DNA from: Arthrobacter sp. Leaf141 | GTDB taxonomy: Bacteria > Actinomycetota > Actinomycetes > Actinomycetales > Micrococcaceae | Direction of reading: 5' to 3' | DNA length: 39,694 nucleotides | Assembly: GCF_001424565.1 (NCBI RefSeq) | Contig: NZ_LMOL01000011.1 | Coordinates: 143,975-183,668 of the forward strand | Shown here: positions 25,536-36,676 of the stretch, piece by piece | Layout: each line of letters starts with the position of its first letter | Position numbering within the stretch: position 1 is the stretch's first letter | Notes under the pieces: generated by a model | Told to the model about the DNA's origin: nothing | The model's input: the letters and a program-made list of their open reading frames with translations, nothing else | Databases searched by the model: none | Translations under genes and position numbers: made by a program

Positions 25536-26015
25536 ATGAGCCCCACCCTGACCACCAAGCTTCAGCCCGGCACCCAGGCCCCCGACTTCACCCTGAAGGA
25601 TGCCCAGGGCAACGCAACGGCCCTCGCCGATTACCGCGGCAAAAACGTGATCGTGTACTTCTACCCCAAGGCGGCCACCCCCGGCTGCACCACCGAGGCC
25701 TGCGATTTCCGCGACAACCTGGCCTCGCTGCAGGGCAAGGGGTATGAGGTCATCGGGATCTCCCCCGACGCCCCCGAAGCCCTGGCCGGCTTCACCGGCG
25801 ACTTCTCGCTGACTTTCCCGCTGCTCTCCGACGAGGACCACAAAGTGGCCCTGGCTTACGGCGCCTGGGGCGAAAAGCTGGTCAACGGCGAAATCGTCGA
25901 AGGCATCGTCCGCTCCACCGTGGTGCTGGACCCCCAGGGCAACGTCACCCTGGCGCAGTACCAGGTGCAGGCAACCGGCCACGTCGCCGCACTGAAGGAA
26001 GCCCTGGGCGTTTAG
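25536..26015 (+). CDS. bcp: Thiol peroxidase of the BCP (thioredoxin-dependent) type
   Basis: Cytoplasmic peroxiredoxin (159 aa, standard length) that reduces hydrogen peroxide and organic hydroperoxides with thioredoxin. FYPKAATPGCTTEACDFRD carries the peroxidatic Cys51 and the resolving Cys56, five residues apart as in atypical 2-Cys BCP. VIGISPDAPEALAGF and FPLLSDEDHKVALAYGAWGEK follow. AAAAGGA precedes the ATG. It is separated by 90 bp from the preceding regulator and ends at a bidirectional terminator. Probably its own transcript. Confidence 0.95.
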   Translation: MSPTLTTKLQPGTQAPDFTLKDAQGNATALADYRGKNVIVYFYPKAATPGCTTEACDFRDNLASLQGKGYEVIGISPDAPEALAGFTGDFSLTFPLLSDEDHKVALAYGAWGEKLVNGEIVEGIVRSTVVLDPQGNVTLAQYQVQATGHVAALKEALGV

Positions 26016-26044
26016 GACGCAGGTTTCCCCGAAACAACAAAAAA

Positions 26045-26095
26045 CAGGGCCGCCCCTCGCCTTCCGCAAGGAAGGTGTGGGGCGGCCCTGGTTTT
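26045..26095. terminator. Bidirectional terminator between bcp and purU
   Basis: A 12-bp perfect stem (CAGGGCCGCCCC at 26045-26056, GGGGCGGCCCTG at 26079-26090) encloses a second small hairpin (CCTTCC/GGAAGG). GTTTTA follows on the plus side. AACAAAAAA precedes it, giving a T-run for the minus strand. It serves both convergent genes. Confidence 0.85.
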
Positions 26096-26112
26096 ACGGC
26101 AGGAAATCCTGT

Positions 26113-27000
26113 TCAGCCGAGCACCACTGTCCGGCTGCCCTGCAGGATCACGCGGCCTTCGCAGTGCCAGCGCACGGCGTTGCTCAGTGCCTTGCATTCG
26201 GTGTCGCGGCCGGCAGCCACGAGGTCCTCCGGCCCGAAGGTGTGGTCCACCTCCACCGTCTGCTGGGCAATGATTGGTCCCTCGTCCAGTTCCGCGTTGA
26301 CGTAGTGCGCGGTGGCTCCCACGGTCTTCACACCGCGGGCGTAGGCCTGGTGGTAGGGCTTGGCGCCCTTGAAACTGGGCAGGAACGAGTGGTGGATGTT
26401 GATGGCCCGGCCCTCGAGTTTGCGGGTGAGGCTGTCGCTGAGGACCTGCATGTAGCGGGCCAGCACCACCAGTTCGACGTCGAGCTCGTCCACGAGTTCC
26501 AGCAGCCTGGCTTCCGCCTCAGGCTTGGTGGCGGCGGTGACCGGCACGTGGAAGAACGGGATGCCGTGCCATTCCACCAGGGTCTGGTGGTCGGTGTGGT
26601 TTGACACCACCGCCACCACTTCAATGGGCAGTTCGCCGATCCGGGCGCGGAACAGCAGGTCGTTGAGGCAGTGCCCGAACTTGGAGACCATGATCAGCAC
26701 CCGGCGCTTGGAGCCGTGCCGTTCCAGCCGCCAGCTCATGCCGAAGCGTTCCGCTACTGGAGTGAACGCCGCCCGCAGCGTATCCGCGGTGGTGGCATCG
26801 CCGTCGGACGAGAAGTGCACCCGCATAAAGAAGTGCTTTTCGGAGCGTTCGCCGAACTGCTGGTTGTCGATGATGTCGCAGCCGTGTTCCAGCAGGAACC
26901 CGGAAACGGCGTGGACAATACCCGGCGATTCGCTGCAGTCCAGCGTCAGGACATGCTCCACGGTGGTGGGGGCGGAGGTCTCAGCCTCAATGGCAGTCAT
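26113..27000 (-). CDS. purU: Formyltetrahydrofolate deformylase
   Basis: Hydrolyses 10-formyl-THF to formate and THF (295 aa), rebalancing one-carbon units. The N-terminal ACT domain (about 15-90: EHVLTLDCSESPGIVHAVSGFL, FFMRVHF) is followed by a formyltransferase-like domain: VLIMVSKFGHCLNDLLFR, VVSNH, and the active-site INIHHSFLPSFKGAKPYHQAY with TAHYVNAELDEGPIIAQ. All signatures are present. It starts three bases after the sdaA stop, making it the last gene of the glyA-sox-sdaA operon. Here its likely task is to recycle THF loaded by sarcosine oxidase. It ends at a strong bidirectional terminator. Confidence 0.96.
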   Translation of the reverse strand: MTAIEAETSAPTTVEHVLTLDCSESPGIVHAVSGFLLEHGCDIIDNQQFGERSEKHFFMRVHFSSDGDATTADTLRAAFTPVAERFGMSWRLERHGSKRRVLIMVSKFGHCLNDLLFRARIGELPIEVVAVVSNHTDHQTLVEWHGIPFFHVPVTAATKPEAEARLLELVDELDVELVVLARYMQVLSDSLTRKLEGRAINIHHSFLPSFKGAKPYHQAYARGVKTVGATAHYVNAELDEGPIIAQQTVEVDHTFGPEDLVAAGRDTECKALSNAVRWHCEGRVILQGSRTVVLG

Positions 27001-27003
27001 GGC

Positions 27004-28376
<1,373 letters not shown>

Positions 28377-28377
<1 letters not shown>

Positions 28378-29012
28378 CAGGGGACCTCGGGGGAAGCGAA
28401 CTCCCTCATTGCATCCAGGAGCCACCTGCCAAGGAAGTCCGCAAACGAAGCGCGGGGGAAGAGCCGGTAGCTCTCCTCGCCGGACTTCAGCAGGATGACC
28501 GGAATGAAGCCCACTTCGGTGTTCAGTGCTGTCCCTGCGGTGAAGGTGCGGGGGTGCAGGTCCAGCGCGCAGCCCTTTTCCAGGACGGCGCGGGCGCGCG
28601 GTCCGGTGAGTTCGAACGTGGTGCGGTTGGCGGAGAGGTCCACCACCTGCCCGGGTGCATCGCCCAGGGCGGCCACGAGTGAACCGATCAGGTCGCCGCC
28701 CAGGGAGTCGTGGGCCTCTTCGGGCGCCACCATCAGGAACTCGGACGGTCCCAGCCAGAGCACGCTGGCACGCTCCGTGCCGCCCACTTCCCCGCACCGT
28801 GCCGGCAGGCCGCCAACAACGGAGGCGATGCGCGAGCCGGCTTCGGATCCGGGGTCGACGCGGACGCCGGCCATGGTCTGGAACGGGCCCTCCTTCAGGA
28901 CGACGGTTCCTTCGATGGACCCGGCTTCCAGTGCGGGGGCCAGGTGTGAGGCCGGGCTGCGGCGGATGTCCCGGAGTCCATTGATGCCTTCGAGTGCTGC
29001 TGTGTTAGCCAT
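28377..29012 (-). CDS. soxG: Sarcosine oxidase gamma subunit
   Basis: A 211-aa subunit of heterotetrameric sarcosine oxidase, related to the folate-binding GCV_T fold but without its own cofactor. Visible segments are [35 protein letters not shown] near 95-109, [35 protein letters not shown] near 130-164, and a C-terminal [20 protein letters not shown]. The length is usual. The ATG at 29012 lies eight bases inside the end of soxA, and the stop overlaps sdaA, so translation is coupled along the operon. Confidence 0.93.
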
Positions 29013-31947
29013 CTTTGCGGGTCCCTTCGGGGTCAAAAAGTACGGTTTCTGCGACAACAACATCAACCAGCTGGTCGCCTGCGGCGGCCAGCAGGGTCTC
29101 ACCGATGCGGTTGCGGCCGTTAGTGATCAGTGCGAGCGCAAACGACCGGCCCAGGGCGGCGCTGTGGTAGCTGGAGGTCACGAAGCCCTGCATGGGGACG
29201 GGTCCGTCTGCGGGGTTGGTGTTGATCCCCTTCTCCACCAGCTGGGTGCCCTCGGGCAGCCGCAGGGTTTTGTCGACCGGAAGGACGCTTACCAGGTGCT
29301 TGCGGTCCGTACGCTGTGCGTCCTCGCGGGTGTAGGAGCGCTTGCCGATGAAGTCCTTGGCCTTGGAGATGATCCATTCCATCCCGGCATCCTGCGGGGT
29401 GACGGTGCCGTCGGTGTCCTGGCCAACAATCGGGTAGCCCTTTTCGGCGCGGAGCACGTGCATGGTTTCCGTGCCGTAAGGGGTGATGTTGAACTCGGCC
29501 CCGGCAGCCGCCACGGACTCCCAGGTGTTCAGGCCGTACCAGGCGGGTACGTTGATTTCGTAAGCCAGTTCACCGGAGAACGAGATCCGGCAGACCCGGG
29601 CCTGCACGCCGGAGGCCAGCGTGGTTTCGCGGAAGGTCATGAACGGGAAGGCTTCCGGCTCCAGGCCACCGTTGGCGGCGAGTTCCGGGGCCACCCGGGC
29701 GATCACTTCGCGGGACTTGGGCCCGACGACGGCGATGGTGCTCCACTGTTCGGTGACCGAGGTGCAGTGCACATCCAGCTCCGGCCATTCGGTCTGCAGC
29801 CATTCCTCCAGCCAGTCCAGCACCTTCGCGGCGCCACCGGTGGTGGTGGTCATAAAGAACCGGTCCTCGTCCAGGCGCAGGGTCACGCCGTCGTCGAAGA
29901 TCATGCCGTCAGCCATGCACATCACGCCGTAGCGGGCGGAACCCGGGGCGAGCTTCTTGAAAGCGTTGGTGTAGATCCGGTTGAGGAACTCGCCGGCGTC
30001 CTTGCCGCGGATTTCGATCTTGCCCAGGGTGGTGGCATCCATAAAGCCCACGGATTCGCGGACGGCGGCGCATTCGCGCAGCACTGCTGCGTCCATGTCC
30101 TCCCCGCCCTGCGGGTAGTACCAGGGGCGCTTCCACTGCCCGACGTCCTCGAACAGGGCTTCCTTGGCCACGTGCCAGGGGTGGATCGAGGTGACGCGGG
30201 CGGGGTCGAAGAGTTCGCCGCGCTGGCGTCCGGCCAATGCTGCGAAGGCCACGGGGGTGAACGGCGCCCGGTAGGTGGTGGTGCCGATGTCGCCGATGCC
30301 GCGGGCCGCTTCGCCGGCAGTACGCAGTGCGGCGGCGATGACGCCGATCGCGTTGACGCCGGAGGTTTTGCCCTGGTCGTTGGCGGTGCTGATGGAGGTG
30401 TAGCGCTTGATGTGCTCCACCGACCGCATGCCTGCACCCGTGGACCGCAGCACGTCAGCCACTGACTGGTCCCGCTGGAAGTCAACGAAGTGGTGGTGCC
30501 AGTCGTCCGGGGTGCCTGCCGCGCCGGGTACCAGCCACAGCTGGCGGGTGGGGGCCGAAGCCTTCACGTCCTGCAGCGGAACGGGGACAACGGCGGATTC
30601 GAAGCCGGCGGCGATCGCTGCCGCGGCGCCCGCGGAAATGCCTTCGGCCAGGCAGTCGGCCAGGTCGAAGCTGCCGCGGCCGGAACCGACGCTCTGCTGG
30701 TTGGGAACCACGGTGCTCGGCACAAATGCCGCGAGGTCATCATCCCAGCGCAGCTTGCCCTGCCGCTGCGAGTGGAGGTGCACCAGCGGGCTCCAGCCAC
30801 CGGAGACGGCCAGCAGGTCGCAGGCGATCTGTTCGACGCCGGAGGTGAGTTCGCCGTCCTCGTTGATGCTGCGGACGGTCACGCCGTCCAGGCGGGAATC
30901 CGCGCCGGCGGAGGTGTCTGCCACGGCGCTGCCGATCAGCACCCGGATGCCGGCTTCAACGGCAGCGGCTGCCACGCTGCTGAGCACGGGGCGGGCGTCC
31001 ACAATGGCGGCAACCTTGACGCCGGCGGCGGCGAGGTCTGCGGCCACGGCATAGGCGCTGTCATTGGTGGTGCTGATGACGGTGCGCTGGCCGGCGGCTA
31101 CGGCGTAGCGGTTGAGGTAGGTGCGGACGGCCGAGGCGAGCATGATGCCGGGGCGGTCGTTGTTCTCGAAGACCAGGGGCCGTTCGTGGGCGCCGGGGGC
31201 CAGGATCACCTGGCTGGCGCGGACGTGCCAGATCCGCTGGCGGGAGACACCGGAAGCCGCCGGGCTGGAGAGGTGGTCGGTCCGGTTCTGGACTGCGATG
31301 ACGTAGTTGGCGTCGTAGGCGCCGAACGCGGTGGTGCGGTTCAGGACGGTGGATTCCGTGGCGGAGACGAGTTCGGCCTCGACATCCGCCACCCATTCCA
31401 GGGCGGGCTTGCCCTCGATGGTTTCGGCCAGGCCGGGCGCGGTTGAGCCGGAGAGGAGCGAGCCGCCAAGTTCGGGCTGGTCATCCATCAGCATCACGCG
31501 GGCGCCGGTGCGGACGGCTTCGCGGGCGGCTGCGAGGCCGGCGGCGCCGCCGCCAATCACCAGGACGTCGGTGTGGACGTACTTCTTGTCGTACTCGGCG
31601 TGGTCCTCTTCAGGATCCAGGCGGCCCAGTCCGTTGAGCAGGTCCGCCTTCAGGCCATCCACCAGGGTGATGGTGGTGGCGGGCAGCATGGACTCGGCCA
31701 CGTGGCCGGGGAACCGGGGTTCGATCCGGACCAGGGCGTTGGCTTCCTCCACACCGGCGGACATAATGCCGCGGGGGCGGTCCTCATAGAGGGAGTTGCC
31801 GACGGCGACGCGGCCGTTGGCCAGCAGGGCCGAGGCCAGCGTATCGCCCGGGTGGCCAACGAATTCCTCGCCGTTTACGGTGAAACGCCAGGAGATGCTG
31901 CGGTCGATGCGTCCGCCGGCAGCGAGGCGGGCGTTCTGGGAAGTCAC
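29005..31947 (-). CDS. soxA: Sarcosine oxidase alpha subunit
   Basis: Large subunit (980 aa) of the heterotetrameric enzyme that oxidises sarcosine to glycine, H2O2 and a one-carbon unit captured as 5,10-methylene-THF or released as formaldehyde. Domains in order: an Fer2_4-like fold (about 18-105, [21 protein letters not shown]) without cluster cysteines; an NAD-binding/pyridine nucleotide-disulfide oxidoreductase part with [18 protein letters not shown] near 129-146; and a C-terminal GCV_T folate-binding domain (about 590-980: [61 protein letters not shown]). The GTG start overlaps the soxD stop (GTGA) and has AAGGAG upstream. The length is typical. Confidence 0.97.
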   Translation of the reverse strand: MTSQNARLAAGGRIDRSISWRFTVNGEEFVGHPGDTLASALLANGRVAVGNSLYEDRPRGIMSAGVEEANALVRIEPRFPGHVAESMLPATTITLVDGLKADLLNGLGRLDPEEDHAEYDKKYVHTDVLVIGGGAAGLAAAREAVRTGARVMLMDDQPELGGSLLSGSTAPGLAETIEGKPALEWVADVEAELVSATESTVLNRTTAFGAYDANYVIAVQNRTDHLSSPAASGVSRQRIWHVRASQVILAPGAHERPLVFENNDRPGIMLASAVRTYLNRYAVAAGQRTVISTTNDSAYAVAADLAAAGVKVAAIVDARPVLSSVAAAAVEAGIRVLIGSAVADTSAGADSRLDGVTVRSINEDGELTSGVEQIACDLLAVSGGWSPLVHLHSQRQGKLRWDDDLAAFVPSTVVPNQQSVGSGRGSFDLADCLAEGISAGAAAAIAAGFESAVVPVPLQDVKASAPTRQLWLVPGAAGTPDDWHHHFVDFQRDQSVADVLRSTGAGMRSVEHIKRYTSISTANDQGKTSGVNAIGVIAAALRTAGEAARGIGDIGTTTYRAPFTPVAFAALAGRQRGELFDPARVTSIHPWHVAKEALFEDVGQWKRPWYYPQGGEDMDAAVLRECAAVRESVGFMDATTLGKIEIRGKDAGEFLNRIYTNAFKKLAPGSARYGVMCMADGMIFDDGVTLRLDEDRFFMTTTTGGAAKVLDWLEEWLQTEWPELDVHCTSVTEQWSTIAVVGPKSREVIARVAPELAANGGLEPEAFPFMTFRETTLASGVQARVCRISFSGELAYEINVPAWYGLNTWESVAAAGAEFNITPYGTETMHVLRAEKGYPIVGQDTDGTVTPQDAGMEWIISKAKDFIGKRSYTREDAQRTDRKHLVSVLPVDKTLRLPEGTQLVEKGINTNPADGPVPMQGFVTSSYHSAALGRSFALALITNGRNRIGETLLAAAGDQLVDVVVAETVLFDPEGTRKDG

Positions 31948-32348
31948 TTGGTTGCTCCTTCCGGGGCGGTGGCGGGAGAGATGCTGGTGCCGGTGACGTC
32001 CGGCGCGGCGGTCCCGGTGGTGGTGCTGTCCGGAGCGAGGCTGGCGGTGCCGGAATCAGGGGTCGGGGCGCCGGCCGAATCCGGGCGGGCCGAACCCATC
32101 GGGTAGATGGCCTGGATGTCATAGGTGACGGTGTCGCGGAGCATGTTGAACCACTGCCGGCAGCCGGTGCTGTGCAGCCACCGCTCGGCGAAGGTGCCCT
32201 TGGTGTTGTCGCGGTAGAACAGGTACTCGGACCATTCGCGGTCGTTCAGTTCGCTGGGGACTTCCGGGTAGGGAACGTGGGCCTGGCCGCCGTAGTGGAA
32301 CTCGGTCTCGTCGCGCGAGCCGCAGTTGGGGCATGAAATGAGCAGCAT
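31944..32348 (-). CDS. soxD: Sarcosine oxidase delta subunit with extended tail
   Basis: Small zinc subunit of sarcosine oxidase. Residues 1-87 hold the whole domain: Cys6 and Cys9 ([12 protein letters not shown]), His59 and Cys63 (LHSTGC) match the four known Zn ligands, and [16 protein letters not shown] is conserved. The protein then continues for about 47 residues of Pro/Thr/Ser/Ala repeats ([12 protein letters not shown]...), whereas SoxD is usually about 95-100 residues. The tail looks disordered and its function is unknown. GAAAGAAG precedes the ATG, 27 bases after soxB. Confidence 0.95.
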   Translation of the reverse strand: MLLISCPNCGSRDETEFHYGGQAHVPYPEVPSELNDREWSEYLFYRDNTKGTFAERWLHSTGCRQWFNMLRDTVTYDIQAIYPMGSARPDSAGAPTPDSGTASLAPDSTTTGTAAPDVTGTSISPATAPEGATK

Positions 32349-32375
32349 GTGCGTCTTCTTTCTAGGGGACGGCGG

Positions 32376-33596
32376 CTAGTGGGCCACGGCGGCAGCGCCG
32401 TGTTCGTCGATCAGGGCTCCGGTTTCGAAGCGTTCCAGCGCGAACGGCTTGTTCAGCTCGTGCGGGGCACCTGTGGCGATGGTGTGCGCAAACGTGAGTC
32501 CGGCAGCGGGGGTGCCCTTGAAGCCGCCGGTTCCCCAGCCGCAGTTCACAAACATGTTCTCCACCGGGGTGGTGCCCACGATCGGCGAGGCGTCCAGGGT
32601 GGTGTCCACGATGCCGCCCCAGGTCCGCAGCACGTGTGCCCGGGCGAAAATGGGGAAGAGTTCGACGGCGGCAGCCATCTGGTTTTCGATCACGTGGAAG
32701 GACCCGCGCTGGCCGTAGCCGTTGTAGGAGTCCACGCCGGCGCCCATGACCAGTTCGCCCTTGTGTGCCTGCGAAACGTAGACGTGCACGTGGTTGGACA
32801 TCACCACGGTGGGGTGGACGGGTTCGTGCAGCTCCGAGACCAGCGCCTGGAGCGGGTGGGACTGGATGGGGAGCCGGAAGCCCGCCATTTCGGCCAGGAC
32901 CGAGCTGTGCCCGGCGGCGCAGAGGCCAACCTTCTCGGTGTTGATGGTGCCGCGGTTGGTCTTGACGCCTACCACGCGGTTGCCGTCCTTGAGGAAGCCG
33001 GTGACCTCGCAGTTCTGGATGATGTCCACGCCCAGCTCGTCACACTTCCGGGCAAAGGCCCATGCGACGTGGTCATGCTTGGCGATGCCCGCGCGGGGCT
33101 GGTAGGTGGCTCCCATCACGGGGTACCGGATGTTGTCGTTGATGTTCAGGATGGGGCAGAGTTCCTTGACCTGCTTCGGGTCCAGCCATTCAGCGTCCAC
33201 ACCGTTGAGCTTGTTGGCGCCCACGCGGCGCATGCTTTCACGGACATCGCCCAGGGTGTGGGCGAGGTTCATCACGCCGCGCTGGCTGAAGAGGAAGTCG
33301 TATTCCAGTTCCTCCGGCAGGACCTCCCACAGCTTGAGCGCCTTTTCGTACATGGCCGCGCTCTCGTCCCAGAGGTAGTTGGAACGGATGATGGTGGTGT
33401 TGCGGGCCATGTTGCCACCGGCCAGCCAGCCCTTTTCCAGGACGGCGATGTTGGTCATGCCAAAGTTCTTGGCCAGGAAGTACGCAGTGGCCAGGCCGTG
33501 CCCGCCGCCGCCCACGATGATGGCGTCGTAGGAGGACTTGGGCTCCGGGTTGCGCCAGAGGAAATCCGGGTGCTCCGGAAGCTGGTGGGTGCTCAC
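32376..33596 (-). CDS. soxB: Sarcosine oxidase beta subunit
   Basis: Flavin subunit (406 aa) carrying the sarcosine-oxidising site. The FAD-binding motif [21 protein letters not shown] is at 24-44. [15 protein letters not shown] lies near 60-74. The [10 protein letters not shown] stretch contains His174, the best candidate for covalent FMN attachment, by comparison with His173 of characterised enzymes. [16 protein letters not shown] and [17 protein letters not shown] close the FAD site. The length is standard. The GTG start overlaps the glyA stop by four bases (GTGA). Second gene of the operon. Confidence 0.97.
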   Translation of the reverse strand: MSTHQLPEHPDFLWRNPEPKSSYDAIIVGGGGHGLATAYFLAKNFGMTNIAVLEKGWLAGGNMARNTTIIRSNYLWDESAAMYEKALKLWEVLPEELEYDFLFSQRGVMNLAHTLGDVRESMRRVGANKLNGVDAEWLDPKQVKELCPILNINDNIRYPVMGATYQPRAGIAKHDHVAWAFARKCDELGVDIIQNCEVTGFLKDGNRVVGVKTNRGTINTEKVGLCAAGHSSVLAEMAGFRLPIQSHPLQALVSELHEPVHPTVVMSNHVHVYVSQAHKGELVMGAGVDSYNGYGQRGSFHVIENQMAAAVELFPIFARAHVLRTWGGIVDTTLDASPIVGTTPVENMFVNCGWGTGGFKGTPAAGLTFAHTIATGAPHELNKPFALERFETGALIDEHGAAAVAH

Positions 33597-34948
33597 TGGG
33601 CTGCTCCGATCAGGTCTGCTTCGAACGCTGCGATTTCGGTGCCGTTGACCAGGTGGGGGTAGAGCGGGAACGCGTTGGCCAGTGCGGTGACCCGGGAGCG
33701 GAGTTCGACGGAGGTGGCCTCGCTGAGGGATTCGCCCTCCTCGGCCCCGTTGCCTGCAGCGGCGATCAGCGCCGTCGCGATGATGTCCGCGACTTCGGTG
33801 AATTCTGCCGCACCGAAGCCACGGGTAGCGAGGGCGGGGGTACCGATCCGGAGGCCGGAGGAAACCATCGGCGGGCGGGGGTCGAACGGGACGGCGTTGC
33901 GGTTGACCGTGATGCCGATCCGGTGCAGCGCGTCTTCGGCCTGCTGGCCGTCGAGTTCGGAGTTCCGAAGGTCCACCAGGACCAGGTGGACGTCGGTTCC
34001 GCCGTTGACCACGGAGATGCCGGCTGCGGCGACGTCGTCGCGGAGCAGGCGCTCGGCCAGCAGCTTGGAGCCCTGCAGGACGCGTTCCTGGCGTTCCTTG
34101 AATTCCGGACCGGCGGCCAGCTTGAAGGCGACGGCCTTGGCGGCGATGACGTGCTCCAGCGGCCCGCCCTGCTGGCCGGGGAACACGGCGCTGTTGATTT
34201 TCTTGGCGTACTGCGCCTTGGCGAGGATGACTCCGCCGCGGGGTCCGCCCAGGGTTTTGTGTGTGGTGGTGGTGACGACGTCGGCGTACGGCACCGGATT
34301 GGGGTGCAGCCCTGCTGCCACCAGGCCGGCGAAGTGGGCCATGTCCACCATCAGGTAGGCGCCCACGAGGTCCGCGATGCGGCGGAACTCGGCGAAGTCG
34401 AGCTGGCGGGAATACGCGGACCAGCCAGCCACGATCAGCTTGGGCTTGTGCTCCAGGGCCAGCGCTTCAACCTCGGCCATATCGATCCGGAGATCGTCTT
34501 CACGCACGTTGTACGGGACCACGTTGTAGAGCTTGCCGGAGAAGTTGATCTTCATGCCGTGGGTGAGGTGGCCGCCGTGGGCCAGGCTCAGGCCCATGAT
34601 GGTATCGCCCGGGTTGAGCAGTGCGAACATGGCCGCTGCGTTGGCCTGTGCGCCGGAGTGCGGCTGGACATTGGCGAACTCTGCGCCGAACAGGTCCTTT
34701 ACGCGGTCGATGGCGAGCTGCTCAATCACGTCAACGTGCTCGCAGCCGCCGTAGTAGCGCTTTCCCGGGTAGCCCTCGGCGTACTTATTGGTCAGGACCG
34801 AGCCCTGCGCCTCCATGACGGCGGCGGGTGCGAAGTTCTCCGAGGCGATCATTTCCAGCGTTGACTGCTGGCGATCCAGCTCGCGGACGATTGCCTGCTG
34901 GACCTCGGGATCGACTGCGGAAAGTCGCTCGTTCAACTGCTCAACCAC
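33593..34948 (-). CDS. glyA: Serine hydroxymethyltransferase
   Basis: PLP enzyme (451 aa) interconverting glycine plus 5,10-methylene-THF with serine plus THF. Motifs are [29 protein letters not shown] near 59-73, [39 protein letters not shown], and the PLP lysine Lys231 in [14 protein letters not shown]. It heads the sox operon, a second glyA copy dedicated to sarcosine use being usual in this group. The GTG start is preceded by AAAGGAG. Its promoter and a 14-bp palindrome lie 30-85 bp upstream. Confidence 0.97.
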   Translation of the reverse strand: MVEQLNERLSAVDPEVQQAIVRELDRQQSTLEMIASENFAPAAVMEAQGSVLTNKYAEGYPGKRYYGGCEHVDVIEQLAIDRVKDLFGAEFANVQPHSGAQANAAAMFALLNPGDTIMGLSLAHGGHLTHGMKINFSGKLYNVVPYNVREDDLRIDMAEVEALALEHKPKLIVAGWSAYSRQLDFAEFRRIADLVGAYLMVDMAHFAGLVAAGLHPNPVPYADVVTTTTHKTLGGPRGGVILAKAQYAKKINSAVFPGQQGGPLEHVIAAKAVAFKLAAGPEFKERQERVLQGSKLLAERLLRDDVAAAGISVVNGGTDVHLVLVDLRNSELDGQQAEDALHRIGITVNRNAVPFDPRPPMVSSGLRIGTPALATRGFGAAEFTEVADIIATALIAAAGNGAEEGESLSEATSVELRSRVTALANAFPLYPHLVNGTEIAAFEADLIGAAQ

Positions 34949-34979
34949 GGTGGCTCCTTTGAAATACTATTGCTATCAA

Positions 34980-34993
34980 ACTAATATATTAGT
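34980..34993 (-). promoter_or_regulatory. Palindromic operator of the glyA-sox operon
   Basis: ACTAATATATTAGT is a perfect 14-bp palindrome, strikingly AT-rich in this GC-rich DNA. It lies 9-22 bp downstream of the -10 box (about +3 to +16), a position suited to a repressor. It does not resemble the IclR-like, dre or LacI sites elsewhere in the window, so the regulator is not identified. Confidence 0.65.
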
Positions 34994-35002
34994 GTGGCTT
35001 CA

Positions 35003-35032
35003 ATGGTATGAGGGGGATCACAGGGGCGTCAA
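35003..35032 (-). promoter_or_regulatory. Promoter of the glyA-soxBDAG-sdaA-purU operon
   Basis: Read on the minus strand, a -35 TTGACG (35027-35032) and a -10 TACCAT (35003-35008) are 18 bp apart, matching the spacing seen at the nagE and hyi promoters. Transcription would begin near 34996, about 48 bp before the glyA GTG. Confidence 0.65.
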
Positions 35033-35040
35033 GGGGTGAT

Positions 35041-35120
35041 CGGAAAATGACACCAGGCCTCCGGTCAGGACCCCTCCCACCGGAAAATGACACCAGGCCT
35101 CCCGCCAGGACCCCCGCCGC
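35041..35120. repeat. 40-bp direct repeat, two copies, upstream of glyA
   Basis: Copies at 35041-35080 and 35081-35120 agree at 35 of 40 positions, and the first 22 bases (starting CGGAAAATGACACC) are identical. The array begins 9 bp beyond the -35 box of the glyA promoter. It might be a duplicated regulator site or a remnant of mobile DNA. No protein is supported in 34949-35261. Confidence 0.85.
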
Positions 35121-35185
35121 CGGAACCCGACTGGACGGCGCAGCACCGCACCGGCGACTCCAGGCCTGCCCAGCACCACCACAAA

Positions 35186-35218
35186 ACGGCGGCCCGCACC
35201 CAAGGTGCGGACCGCCGT
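35186..35218 (-). terminator. Terminator of the hxlB-hxlA transcript
   Basis: ACGGCGGCCCGCACC (35186-35200) pairs with GGTGCGGACCGCCGT (35204-35218) with one mismatch and a CAA loop. On the minus strand the stem runs into TTTTGTGG. It lies 44 bp after the hxlA stop codon. Confidence 0.8.
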
Positions 35219-35261
35219 CGTGGTTTCCTGCCTGGCTTTGCCCGGCGGGGATGGATGCGGC

Positions 35262-35885
35262 CTAGATGATGGCCGCGCGGAGTTCCTTTGCAGCCACTGC
35301 GGGGTCGCTGGCGCTGTAGATGGAACCGCCAACAACGGCGACGTCGGCACCGGCGCGCTGCACCGCGTTGATGGTGGAGAGGTTGACTCCGCCGGCAACG
35401 GAGAACGGCACGCGGGCTTCTTCGCCGGCACCGAGGAGGACGTCCAGGTTGTAACCCGGCTTGGCCTGCTCGTCGAGGCCGGCGTGGAACTCGATGAACT
35501 TGGCGCCGAGTGCGCGGGCTTCCTTGGCGCGGGTCACCTTGTCCGCGACACCGATCAGGTCAACAACGATGCCCTTGTTGTGTGCCTTGGCGGCCTTGAC
35601 GGCTCCGGCGATGGTGGAGTCGTCGGCGCTGCCGAGCACGGAGACCAGGTCTGCACCGGCGTTGAACGCGATCTCGGCTTCCAGTTCCCCGGCGTCCATG
35701 GTTTTCATGTCGGCAAAGACGATCTTGTCCGGGTGGGCGTTCTTGACGGCGGTCACGGCGGACAGGCCGGCGTTCTTCACCAGCGGGGTGCCGAGTTCGA
35801 TGATGTCGACGTATTCGGCAACCTTGCCGGCGAGATCCAGGGCGGCTTCGACGGTGAGGACGTCCATGGCAACTTGCAGTTTCAT
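35262..35885 (-). CDS. hxlA: 3-hexulose-6-phosphate synthase
   Basis: Ribulose-monophosphate pathway enzyme (207 aa) condensing formaldehyde with ribulose-5-phosphate. It belongs to the orotidine-decarboxylase/KGPDC superfamily: the N-terminus LQVAMDVLTVEAALDLA carries the first aspartate, DKIVFADMKTMDAGELEAEIAFNAGAD the catalytic lysine/aspartate set, then GIVVDLIGV, FIEFHAGLDEQAKPG and VPFSVAGGVNLSTI. AAGGAAAA precedes the ATG. It follows hxlB by 86 bp and ends at a clear terminator. The likely role here is to capture formaldehyde, for which the neighbouring sarcosine oxidase is a source. A 3-keto-L-gulonate-6-phosphate decarboxylase is the main alternative, but the hxlB partner argues against it. 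Confidence 0.93.
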   Translation of the reverse strand: MKLQVAMDVLTVEAALDLAGKVAEYVDIIELGTPLVKNAGLSAVTAVKNAHPDKIVFADMKTMDAGELEAEIAFNAGADLVSVLGSADDSTIAGAVKAAKAHNKGIVVDLIGVADKVTRAKEARALGAKFIEFHAGLDEQAKPGYNLDVLLGAGEEARVPFSVAGGVNLSTINAVQRAGADVAVVGGSIYSASDPAVAAKELRAAII

Positions 35886-35971
35886 GATGGTTTTCCTTGC
35901 GTTGGGTGGGGCTGCTGGGTTGGGGAGCTGGAATGGGCAAAGCTGAGGTTGGGAAAGCTGGGCTGGGTCAG

Positions 35972-36589
35972 CTATTCAAGGTTCGCGTGGCGCTGCCAGA
36001 GTTCCTCGGCGGCCGCAGCGTCGGCGTCCCAAAGGCTCTGGAACACCGCTTCGGTGGCTGCGAACAGCACCTGCTCAAAAAGGCTGCCGGAGTACTGCCG
36101 GGAAACGGCCGAGCCGTGGTCCGTTTTTTGGGCGGCCGGGATGACCACAACGGCGGCCGCGGCAGCTGCGAGGGGCGAACCGGGGTTGGTGGTGTACGCG
36201 GCCACGGCAGCACCCTGGCCGGCAGCGGTTTCGGCCGCCTTGACCACACCCGCGGTGGTTCCGGAGCCGGAGGCCGCGAGCAACAGGTCGCCGGCACGGA
36301 TGGCGGGCGCCGTAGTCTCGCCAACCACGTGGACCATCAGTCCAAAGTGCATCAGCCGCATGGCCGCCATTTTCAGTACCAGGCCGCTTCGCCCGGCGCC
36401 GGTCACGAAGACCCGGTCGGCCAGCCTGAGCTGGGTCACCAGGGCCGCCACCTGTTCAGGATCAATACGACGGAACACCGCACTGATCTCGGCCAGGACA
36501 AGCTCCCGGTTGCGGCTGAATGCCCGGGCGGTATCGGCAGGGGCCACGTGATCGGTGTCTGCCGGATCAGTGTTCGTAATGGTGCTCAA
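35972..36589 (-). CDS. hxlB: 6-phospho-3-hexuloisomerase
   Basis: SIS-domain isomerase (205 aa) turning hexulose-6-phosphate into fructose-6-phosphate. The signature VFVTGAGRSGLVLKMAAMRLMHFGLMVHVVGETTAPAI is near 58-95, DLLLAASGSGTTAGVVKAAETA near 100-121, and GSLFEQVLFAATEAVFQSL near 168-186. The TTG start at 36589 is preceded by GGAGGGAG; no ATG or GTG nearby has such a site. The N-terminal 20 residues are not conserved in character. It is divergent from the kinase-like/LuxR regulator. A -35/-10 pair TTGGAC-N17-CAGGAT (36650-36655 and 36627-36632, minus strand) and an upstream inverted repeat suggest activation. Confidence 0.93.
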   Translation of the reverse strand: MSTITNTDPADTDHVAPADTARAFSRNRELVLAEISAVFRRIDPEQVAALVTQLRLADRVFVTGAGRSGLVLKMAAMRLMHFGLMVHVVGETTAPAIRAGDLLLAASGSGTTAGVVKAAETAAGQGAAVAAYTTNPGSPLAAAAAAVVVIPAAQKTDHGSAVSRQYSGSLFEQVLFAATEAVFQSLWDADAAAAEELWQRHANLE

Positions 36590-36626
36590 TTGACGGCTCC
36601 CTCCTTCCAGCGAAAGTTACCTTTTA

Positions 36627-36655
36627 ATCCTGACTCGCCCGGCGGGCAGGTCCAA
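36627..36655 (-). promoter_or_regulatory. Candidate promoter of hxlBA
   Basis: On the minus strand TTGGAC (36650-36655) and CAGGAT (36627-36632) are 17 bp apart. Both boxes are imperfect, as expected for an activator-dependent promoter. The start would be near 36620, about 30 bp before the hxlB TTG. Confidence 0.4.
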
Positions 36656-36676
36656 CGCCAAGATTGAACGGTCTTA

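Noticed and set aside
35041..35120. Insertion sequence end
   Set aside because: No transposase fragment, terminal inverted repeats or target duplication could be seen.
35008..35265. Possible small protein over the 40-bp repeat
   Set aside because: Proline/arginine-rich translation of repeats and a terminator stem, no ribosome binding site.
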